This document shows positions 1-6,268 of a DNA stretch of 14,414 nt, in pieces. The translations under genes and the position numbers were made by a program. Each line of letters starts with the position of its first letter. Positions within the stretch are counted from its first letter, which is position 1. The stretch spans positions 1 to 14,414 of the forward strand of contig CALHZE010000238.1 in assembly GCA_938040915.1 (NCBI GenBank). Direction: 5' to 3'. A model generated the notes under the pieces. The model did no database searches. It saw only the letters and a program-made list of their open reading frames with translations, and had not been told where the DNA came from. The DNA is from an uncultured Bacteroidia bacterium (GTDB taxonomy: Bacteria; Bacteroidota; Bacteroidia; Bacteroidales; CAJPTX01).

Positions 1-194
1 AAACCAGTAGTATTTGTACATGCTAAAAGCAAGGACGCTGAGCAGACTGAATGGGTTATAAATAGACGCTGCGGAAGGAGAAAAGCGATATCCATCATAT
101 TATAGTGCGTCTTGTCTACATAAAGCAGCTCTTTGCGCCGAATGTCTTCGAATGTTTGAATCCCTATAGGGAGGGAGTCTTGTAGGAAACACAT
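1..194 (-). pseudogene. Internally deleted remnant of an AAA-ATPase/PD-(D/E)XK nuclease gene, cut by the window edge
   Basis: Read on the minus strand, an ATG at 192-194 sits behind a strong ribosome-binding site (AAAGGAGG). It opens a peptide with LPIGIQTFEDIRR and YVDKTHY, matching the N-terminus of the intact gene at 9439-11043 (LPVDTQTFAELRK, YVDKTPY). Near position 97-104 the homology jumps. In another frame the sequence continues YDGYRFSPS, YNPFSLL and KYYWF, matching residues 269-300 of the intact protein. About 238 residues (31-268), including Walker A and Walker B, are therefore missing, and the two halves are out of frame. The remnant runs off the left edge, so the state of its nuclease end is unknown. 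The original frame stays open to the edge, giving an unrelated tail. No ATPase activity is possible. The identification rests on direct comparison within the window. Confidence 0.85.
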
Positions 195-215
195 TTTTTC
201 CTCCTTTGATGTGCA

Positions 216-223
216 CGAAGATA
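216..223 (-). promoter_or_regulatory. Putative -7 box of the AAA-ATPase remnant
   Basis: On the minus strand this reads TATCTTCG, one mismatch from the Bacteroidetes -7 consensus TAnnTTTG, 21 bp before the remnant's ATG. The intact paralogue has TACCTTCG in the same place (11065-11072), and both are embedded in a shared block reading CGAAG.TAGGGAAAAAGG on the plus strand. Conservation between a dead and an intact copy favours common ancestry; promoter function is inferred. No well-spaced -33 box was found. Confidence 0.45.
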
Positions 224-251
224 GGGAAAAAGGCGTGAGCTTGCGGATACA

Positions 252-283
252 ACAAAGGCGTGACCCGAGAGCCACGCCTTTGT
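252..283 (-). terminator. Hairpin downstream of the MFS gene
   Basis: A perfect 11-bp inverted repeat (ACAAAGGCGTG at 252-262, CACGCCTTTGT at 273-283) with a 10-nt loop lies 23 bp past the stop codon of the minus-strand MFS gene. On that strand the stem ends in CCTTTGTTGT, a weak U-rich tail. The core AAAGGCGTG/CACGCCTTT is repeated in the hairpin after fhs (11105-11132). Likely an intrinsic terminator, although the T tract is poor. Confidence 0.6.
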
Positions 284-306
284 GAATGCGAGTGAGGGGA
301 TGTGTG

Positions 307-1725
307 CTACTTCACTTTATTGGGCAACTCTAGCCCATACCCCTTCTTCTTGTCCATACCCTTGAGCATTAACCCAAGAATGAGCGCCACAACGCCGCAG
401 CTTGCAAAAATGAGCATCGGCACCGTATAGTTATACTGCAACGGGTCTTCGACCCCCGCGTTCACCGAACGGAGCACACTCCCGATGAGCATCGGGAAGG
501 CAAAGAGACCGATGTTCTGAATCCAGAAAATCACCGCATACGCAGACCCTAAAAGGCGGTTGTCTACGAGCTTCGGTACGCTAGGCCACAGGGAAGCTGG
601 CACGAGTGAGAAGGAAATCCCCAAAAGAATGATGGCAAAGAAGGCCACAATCGGCCCCACGAGCCCAGCCCCCTTGAGAGCAGGCAACACGAGCGCAAAC
701 ACCACGTGGCAGATAATGAGGAGCAATGCCCCAAAGATGAGCATCGAGGCGCCCTTCCCCTTACGGTCAAGGAAGTTGCCTAGGAAAGGCGTAATCGCCG
801 CAGCGCCCAACGGGAAGACAGAGAAGATGAACCCCGCTTGCTCTGCCGAGAAGCCAAGGTTACACTGCAGCATATTGATGGCATATTTCTGAAAGGGGAA
901 AATCGCCGAGTAGTAAAGCACACACAAGAGCGCTACGATCCAGAAAACCCCGCTACTGAAAATCTTGCCCAAGTCTTTGATTTGGAAAGGCTCTTCCGGC
1001 TCTTCGCCACTCTCGCCCATTTCCTGCTCGAGTTTCTTGTCCATGAAGAAGTAGACGAAGAAGCAAATCAACCCCACAAGGAGCAGGATAATACAAAACA
1101 GCACCGAGCGCGATACATCGGGTACGCCACCCATTTGTGCAAAGATGGGGGATATTATGACCGCGGCAGCTACCCCGATACGCGCAATCGCCATCTCAAG
1201 CCCCATGGCGAGCGCCATCTCCTTACCCTTAAACCACTTTACGATCCCCTTTGAAACGGTAATCCCTGCCATTTCCACCCCGCAGCCGAAGATCATGAAA
1301 CCAATCGAGGCCATCTTTGCCGCCGAGGGCATACCCTCATAGAAGGGGAAGAAATTCCACGTGTTTTGCAAAGCGGTGTCGAGCGAGCTCCCGACAAACG
1401 CGTCTGAGACGGCGTAGTACTTAAGCGCTGCCCCCGCGACCATCACAACCCCAGAGAGCACCGCCGTGTTGCGCACCCCGATTTTGTCTAAGATAATCCC
1501 CGCGAAGATGAGAAAGAAGACAAACACATTGAGGAAGGTCTCGCTCCCTTGGTAGGTCCCGTATGCCTTCGGATCCCACCCCTTCGTCTCGGCAAGTAAC
1601 GCCTGTAGCGGTGAGAGGATGTCTACAAACATGTAGGCAAAGAACATCATCAGAGCCAACATCACCAACGCGATCCATCGGGCGGAGGCGGAGTCTCTTA
1701 ACAGTTTACGTGCTTCTGCTACCAT
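307..1725 (-). CDS. Major facilitator superfamily transporter, substrate unknown
   Basis: This 472-residue inner-membrane protein has about twelve hydrophobic segments. They fall in two halves joined by an acidic cytoplasmic loop near residues 229-254 (KKLEQEMGESGEEPEEP). Two MFS motif-A-like loops are visible, GIILDKIGVRNT at about 76-87 and GNFLDRKGKG at about 316-325, one per half as expected for this superfamily. The length is normal. The substrate cannot be read from the sequence; it could be an organic acid, sugar phosphate or small peptide carrier. The start ATG (1723-1725) leaves a short charged N-terminus before the first membrane segment. It diverges from the aldolase gene across 178 bp holding a small palindrome, so shared control is possible but unproven. 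A hairpin at 252-283 probably ends the transcript. Confidence 0.9.
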   Translation of the reverse strand: MVAEARKLLRDSASARWIALVMLALMMFFAYMFVDILSPLQALLAETKGWDPKAYGTYQGSETFLNVFVFFLIFAGIILDKIGVRNTAVLSGVVMVAGAALKYYAVSDAFVGSSLDTALQNTWNFFPFYEGMPSAAKMASIGFMIFGCGVEMAGITVSKGIVKWFKGKEMALAMGLEMAIARIGVAAAVIISPIFAQMGGVPDVSRSVLFCIILLLVGLICFFVYFFMDKKLEQEMGESGEEPEEPFQIKDLGKIFSSGVFWIVALLCVLYYSAIFPFQKYAINMLQCNLGFSAEQAGFIFSVFPLGAAAITPFLGNFLDRKGKGASMLIFGALLLIICHVVFALVLPALKGAGLVGPIVAFFAIILLGISFSLVPASLWPSVPKLVDNRLLGSAYAVIFWIQNIGLFAFPMLIGSVLRSVNAGVEDPLQYNYTVPMLIFASCGVVALILGLMLKGMDKKKGYGLELPNKVK

Positions 1726-1758
1726 TCCAACAATGTATTGACGTGTTTATTCCACTGA

Positions 1759-1773
1759 GGTTAAATTTTAACC
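1759..1773. promoter_or_regulatory. Palindrome in the MFS-aldolase divergent intergenic region, possible operator
   Basis: GGTTAAA-T-TTTAACC is a perfect 7-bp inverted repeat with a one-base centre, 34 bp upstream of the MFS start and about 70 bp upstream of the aldolase -33 box. The size and symmetry suit a dimeric regulator site. The region is AT-rich, so chance is a real alternative. No regulator gene is adjacent. Confidence 0.3.
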
Positions 1774-1843
1774 GGCGTAAAATTAGGCGTTTTATTGAAA
1801 ACCATCAACGCCCCACAACAAGAAAAAGGGCATTCGTCCACCC

Positions 1844-1876
1844 TTTGCACTATTTTACTAAAAAGCCTTATATTTG
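1844..1876 (+). promoter_or_regulatory. Bacteroidetes-type promoter of the aldolase gene
   Basis: TTTG at 1844-1847, a 21-bp spacer, then TATATTTG at 1869-1876 match the -33 (TTTG) and -7 (TAnnTTTG) elements of the Bacteroidetes primary sigma factor. Transcription should begin a few bases past the -7 box, giving a leader of roughly 20 nt before the ATG at 1904. This is the best promoter in the window. Confidence 0.75.
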
Positions 1877-1903
1877 GAAAGAACTAAACACAGGTAACTC
1901 CCA

Positions 1904-2962
1904 ATGGATTTCAAAGCAATTTCTGATTTGATGGGCGAGCGCGCGAAGGCGCTCTTCGATCACAAGTGTACCGCCATAGACAAGTCGATGCTCCAACTCC
2001 CAGGACCCCACTTCGTCGAACGGGTGGTCGCTCACTCCAACCGTACGCCGCAGGTTATGCGCAGTCTCCAAACGATCTTTGATCACGGACGTCTCGGGGG
2101 GACAGGGTATGTCTCTATCTTGCCCGTAGACCAAGGTATCGAGCATACGGCGGCTGCCTCCTTTGCTCCGAACCCCGTGTACTTTGACCCCGAGAATATT
2201 GTTAAACTCGCCATCGAGGGGGGCTGTAATGCCGTAGCATCGACCTTTGGCGTGCTCGCATCAGTATCGCGCAAGTATGCTCACCGCATCCCCTTCATCG
2301 TTAAGCTTAACCACAACGAGCTATTGACCTACCCCAACAAGTATGACCAAATCATGTTCGGTTCGGTCGACGAGGCGTGGAATTTAGGCGCTACCGCCGT
2401 GGGCGCAACCATCTACTTCGGTTCGGAAGAATCAAACAAGCAGATTATCGAAGTAGCCGAAGCCTTCGAGCGTGCGCACGAACTCGGGATGGCGACCGTC
2501 CTCTGGTGCTACCTCCGTAACTCCGCCTTTAAGAAAGACGGTGTCGACTATCACGTGAGCGCCGACGTTACCGGACAGGCAAACCACCTCGGGGTAACCA
2601 TACAAGCCGACATCATCAAGCAAAAGCTCCCTGAGAACAACGGCGGGTTTAAGGCGATCAACTTTGCCAAGACGAGCGAAAAGGTCTACACAGAGCTGAC
2701 GACACAGAACCCGATCGACCTCACCCGCTACCAACTCCTGAACTGCTTTGCTGGGCGCGCGGGGCTGATCAACTCGGGGGGCGCTTCGGCAGGGGCTACC
2801 GACTTAGCAGAGGCGGTCTTCACGGCGATTGTCAACAAGCGAGCGGGAGGCACTGGGCTCATCAGTGGACGCAAGGCGTTCCAACGCCCGATGAAGGATG
2901 GCATCGCGCTCCTCAACGCTATCCAAGACGTTTACCTCTGCAAGGAAATAACGATCGCATAA
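1904..2962 (+). CDS. fbaB: Class I fructose-bisphosphate aldolase (FbaB/DhnA type)
   Basis: This cytoplasmic enzyme cleaves fructose 1,6-bisphosphate reversibly to glyceraldehyde 3-phosphate and dihydroxyacetone phosphate through a lysine Schiff base, in glycolysis and gluconeogenesis. The 352 residues match the bacterial DhnA-type family in length. Visible family features are PVDQGIEH at about 74-81, FIVKLNH at 131-137, the probable Schiff-base lysine K239 in QADIIKQKLP, and the glycine-rich phosphate-binding segments near 283-300 (FAGRAGLINSGG) and 313-322 (RAGGTGLISG). The ATG lies about 28 bp after a near-consensus -7 box. It is a single-gene unit ending at a hairpin (2988-3026). Its divergence from an MFS transporter may be functional (carbon uptake) or accidental. 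Confidence 0.95.
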   Translation: MDFKAISDLMGERAKALFDHKCTAIDKSMLQLPGPHFVERVVAHSNRTPQVMRSLQTIFDHGRLGGTGYVSILPVDQGIEHTAAASFAPNPVYFDPENIVKLAIEGGCNAVASTFGVLASVSRKYAHRIPFIVKLNHNELLTYPNKYDQIMFGSVDEAWNLGATAVGATIYFGSEESNKQIIEVAEAFERAHELGMATVLWCYLRNSAFKKDGVDYHVSADVTGQANHLGVTIQADIIKQKLPENNGGFKAINFAKTSEKVYTELTTQNPIDLTRYQLLNCFAGRAGLINSGGASAGATDLAEAVFTAIVNKRAGGTGLISGRKAFQRPMKDGIALLNAIQDVYLCKEITIA

Positions 2963-2987
2963 GAGACCTCCTCTACGTGGCGAAACG

Positions 2988-3026
2988 GCAACGGCGAGAC
3001 TGCCCTTGTGGCAGCCTCGCCGTTGC
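2988..3026 (+). terminator. Hairpin after the aldolase gene
   Basis: An 11-bp perfect outer stem (GCAACGGCGAG at 2988-2998 and CTCGCCGTTGC at 3016-3026) encloses an inner TGCC/GGCA stem (3001-3004 and 3010-3013). It begins 25 bp past the aldolase stop. The tail is ATTAT rather than a long T run, so termination may be partial. Confidence 0.65.
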
Positions 3027-3090
3027 ATTATCTCCCGAATGGCGCGCCGCGATGATTATCCCTCGCTACATATTGCGCTCCCACACCGCC

Positions 3091-3118
3091 TAGGTTTGCG
3101 CCCCCATCGCTACCTTTG
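3091..3118 (+). promoter_or_regulatory. Tandem -7-like boxes upstream of the restriction-modification gene
   Basis: Two perfect TAnnTTTG matches occur 20 bp apart: TAGGTTTG at 3091-3098 and TACCTTTG at 3111-3118. From the second, transcription would begin around 3125, only about 12 nt before the ATG at 3137. That excludes the in-frame TTG at 3116 as a start for this transcript. No well-spaced TTTG -33 box was found for either. Confidence 0.55.
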
Positions 3119-3136
3119 TTGCCTAATCATGAGACG

Positions 3137-6100
3137 ATGCCTACACCACTACAAGATTACATTACACGCCTCGCCAAGGAATATAAAACGGGGGTCACTA
3201 CCGAACATTCCCTGCGCCCAGCATTGGTCGAGTTACTCTCTTCCTTGCCAGAGCTTCGCCGCTTTCGTGTGATTAACGAGCCCAAGCGCATTGCCTGCGG
3301 CGCACCCGATATCGTCTTGCTGGGAAAAGAGAATACCCCAGTGGCTTACCTTGAGACCAAAGACATCGGTGAGACAGACCTCTGCGGTGTAAAACAGAAT
3401 AAGGAGCAGTTCGATCGTTACAAACAGGCGCTCGACCTCATAGTCTTTACCGACTTCCTTCGCTTTTTGCTTTACCAAGGGGGCGAGTGCCTAGTGGAGT
3501 TGCGCCTAGCGGAACAAGAAGGCACTCGCCTCGTACCCCTCCCTGACGCCGAGGTACGTTTTGCTGAGCTGGTTGCACACCTTCGCGATGCGCAACCAGC
3601 GCCGGTAACCTCGCCCAAGCGACTGGCGCTGGTGATGGCCGGAAAGGCGCAACTGCTGGCGCGTGCTATTCGGGTGGTGCTAGAAGACCCGAATAGCGAT
3701 GCAGAGAATGAGCGCCTGCTCCTAGAGTGGATGAATACGGTCTTAAAAAGCAGCGTCTCCTCCCATGAGTTTGCGGATCTATATGCCCAGACGCTCGTCT
3801 ACGGACTCTTGGCAGCACGCTATCATGATGAGCGTGGCGAGACCTTTTCGCGCCAAAAGGCAGCGACACTGATCCCGAAGAGTAATCCCTTTTTGCGCAA
3901 GCTCTTTCAGCACATTGGGGTCTTTGATCTTGACGAGCGTATCGCTTGGATTGTGGATGATCTCGTGGGCATCTTTGGTGTTACCAACGTCCGTTCCCTT
4001 CTCGAGACCAGCAAGGCAGAGCACGACCCCATTATGCTTTTTTACGAAGACTTTCTTGCTACTTATGACCCCGCAGGGCGCAAGGCACGAGGCGTTTATT
4101 ATACCCCGCCCCACGTGGTCACGTTTATCGTCCGTGCTGTGGACGACCTTTTGCAAAAGGAATTCGGATTAAAAGAAGGTCTCGCCGACCAGTCATTGAC
4201 CGAGGACGGCAAGCACCGCTTGCAGATCTTAGACCCCTCCACGGGGACAGGCACGTTCCTCGTGGAAGTGGTGCGCAAGATTTATAGCAAGTTCGCTGGG
4301 CAAACCGGCGTGTGGAACGACTATGTCAAGGATCATCTCTTGCCGCGTCTTCACGGCTACGAGATTCTGATGGCGCCATACGCCATGGCGCACCTGAATC
4401 TTGAGTATATCTTTGGCGAAACGGGGGCAACCCACCTCGGTGACGCCCGCTACGGCATTTATTTGACCAATACCCTCGAGGATGCCCTCTTAGATGGCAA
4501 TCTGTTTGCTCCAGCTGATCAAGAAGCACGGGAGGTGAGTCTGCTCAAACACACGATGCAGGTAATGGTGATGTTGGGCAACCCACCCTATCGGCGCGAT
4601 AGTAGCAACAAGGGCGAAACGATAGAAAGGCTCATGAAGTCGTATAAAGCCAACCTAGAAGGCGAACGTATCCTGCGGGCTCTTTCTGACGACTACATCA
4701 AGTTCATCCGTTACGCGCAAGAGAAGATCGAGCAAACAGGGGAGGGGATTGTCGCCTTTGTCACCAACAACAGCTTTCTTGACGGAAATACACACCGCAC
4801 CATGCGCCAAGAGCTCCTGCGGGTCTTTGATGAGATCTACATTCTCAATTTACATGGGAGTAGTCGGCTCAAAGAGAAGACCCCAGAGGGCGGAAAAGAT
4901 GAAAATATCTTTGATATCCAAACAGGGGTAACGATCAATCTCTTTGTGAAGAAGCACAACAGGGGGACTAAGCAACAAGCGACGCTCCGTTACGCAGAAC
5001 AGTATGGCTTGCGTGAAGAAAAATACGAAACGCTCAACGCCCTGCGACTGGATAGCCCTTTGTGGAAAGAGTTGACGCCACATGCCCCTAATTACTTTTT
5101 TGTAGAAAAGGATCTCGCATCGGCGCAGACCTACGAAAAAGGCTTCTCGTTAGTCGAACTCTTTGAGTCGTATAGCGTCGGGGCTGTCGGAGGGCGCGAT
5201 AAAGTGGCGATTCATTTTGACAAGGAAGAGACGAAACAGATGGTGCGTAATATAGTCTCTATGGAAACGGAAGCATTGAGGACGCTCTGTGGGTGTGGAG
5301 AAGATAGTAACACTTGGAAGCTTCAAAATGCGATAGATGACATAAGGAGAAATAAGGATAACCTTACCTCCATAACGTTGTCTTATAGACCTTACGATAA
5401 TCGTTCTGCAGTTTACACAGGTTCTAATGCGGGGATCTTTTTACGCTCTCTATACAAAAAGTTGGGAGTCTTACTCCACCCAGCGAATTTTGCTCTTTGT
5501 GCGACACGCTTTGTGAAAGCCTCTGACGTTTATCATCATTGCTTTATCGCCAAGTCGGTGCTTGAAAAATGTTTCGTTTCTAATGGACCGTGCGAAAGCA
5601 CCTACGCCTTCCCGCTCTATCGCCTCCCCGCAGGGCAGAACTACACCCCTGCCGAGCTCGCTGCAGGCAAGACGCGCGCGAGTCAACCGATCCCCCTCGA
5701 GCTGAATATGCGCCCCGAGGTGCTCGCAAAGATTAGCGCGGCGGTGGGAGAGCCCGTCTCGGGCGAGGAGCTCTTTGATTATGTCTACGGCGTGCTGCAC
5801 GACCCCGAATATCGCATCAAATACTTTGAGTTTCTCAAAATAGGCTATCCACGTATCCCTTACCCCCGAGACCTAGCAGAATACCGCTCATTTGCCACAC
5901 GTGGGGCAAAGTTGCGACGCCTGCACCTGATGGATGATTCGCTAGACCTCCCACAGGTCGCGACGTTCGACATCGCAGGTACTAACGAGGTGACCACAGT
6001 GCGTTATGAGAAAATGACTACCGAGGCAGGGCAAGAACAAGAGGGCAAGGTCTGGATCAACGATACCCAGTATTTCAATCACGTGCCCCGCCGCGTGTGG

Positions 6101-6268
6101 GATCATTACGTGGGGGCTTACCAGCCTGCACGCTTCTGGTTGCAGAAACGTGTGGGGCGTCGCCTAGATTCCGACGACGTACGTTGGTATCTGAGGGTGT
6201 GTGCTACGATAGCGGCGGAGTCCTGCGCAGACGTCTACGCCCCAAACATCCACTGCACTCCAAAGTAG
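3137..6268 (+). CDS. Single-chain restriction-modification enzyme (type IIG / type ISP-like): nuclease, N6-adenine methyltransferase and specificity domains
   Basis: The protein (1043 residues from the ATG at 3137) is predicted to cut and methylate DNA with one polypeptide. N-terminal: a PD-(D/E)XK nuclease with GAPDIVLL (D58) and YLETKD (E73, K75). Middle: a helical linker, RGVYYTPPHVV at about 318-328, AdoMet motif I LDPSTGTGTFL near 365-375 and catalytic NPPY at about 482-485, giving a gamma-class N6-adenine methyltransferase. C-terminal: target recognition, with FDYVYGVLHDPEYR and YPRIPYPRDL, typical of the type ISP specificity domain. No helicase domain separates nuclease and methylase, so it is shorter than true type ISP enzymes such as LlaBIII. 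It stands alone. DNA at about 5220-5580 is AT-rich. The last ~20 residues look unrelated to the family and overlap the convergent receptor gene. Confidence 0.88.
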   Translation: MPTPLQDYITRLAKEYKTGVTTEHSLRPALVELLSSLPELRRFRVINEPKRIACGAPDIVLLGKENTPVAYLETKDIGETDLCGVKQNKEQFDRYKQALDLIVFTDFLRFLLYQGGECLVELRLAEQEGTRLVPLPDAEVRFAELVAHLRDAQPAPVTSPKRLALVMAGKAQLLARAIRVVLEDPNSDAENERLLLEWMNTVLKSSVSSHEFADLYAQTLVYGLLAARYHDERGETFSRQKAATLIPKSNPFLRKLFQHIGVFDLDERIAWIVDDLVGIFGVTNVRSLLETSKAEHDPIMLFYEDFLATYDPAGRKARGVYYTPPHVVTFIVRAVDDLLQKEFGLKEGLADQSLTEDGKHRLQILDPSTGTGTFLVEVVRKIYSKFAGQTGVWNDYVKDHLLPRLHGYEILMAPYAMAHLNLEYIFGETGATHLGDARYGIYLTNTLEDALLDGNLFAPADQEAREVSLLKHTMQVMVMLGNPPYRRDSSNKGETIERLMKSYKANLEGERILRALSDDYIKFIRYAQEKIEQTGEGIVAFVTNNSFLDGNTHRTMRQELLRVFDEIYILNLHGSSRLKEKTPEGGKDENIFDIQTGVTINLFVKKHNRGTKQQATLRYAEQYGLREEKYETLNALRLDSPLWKELTPHAPNYFFVEKDLASAQTYEKGFSLVELFESYSVGAVGGRDKVAIHFDKEETKQMVRNIVSMETEALRTLCGCGEDSNTWKLQNAIDDIRRNKDNLTSITLSYRPYDNRSAVYTGSNAGIFLRSLYKKLGVLLHPANFALCATRFVKASDVYHHCFIAKSVLEKCFVSNGPCESTYAFPLYRLPAGQNYTPAELAAGKTRASQPIPLELNMRPEVLAKISAAVGEPVSGEELFDYVYGVLHDPEYRIKYFEFLKIGYPRIPYPRDLAEYRSFATRGAKLRRLHLMDDSLDLPQVATFDIAGTNEVTTVRYEKMTTEAGQEQEGKVWINDTQYFNHVPRRVWDHYVGAYQPARFWLQKRVGRRLDSDDVRWYLRVCATIAAESCADVYAPNIHCTPK

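Noticed and set aside
838..1254. Long open frames on the strand opposite the MFS, receptor, AAA-ATPase and fhs genes
   Set aside because: They lie wholly inside well-identified genes, show no family motifs and are expected in GC-rich coding DNA.
3116..3136. TTG start seven codons upstream for the restriction-modification gene
   Set aside because: The TTG lies inside the TACCTTTG -7 box, and the ATG at 3137 fits the predicted transcript start and a sensible N-terminus.
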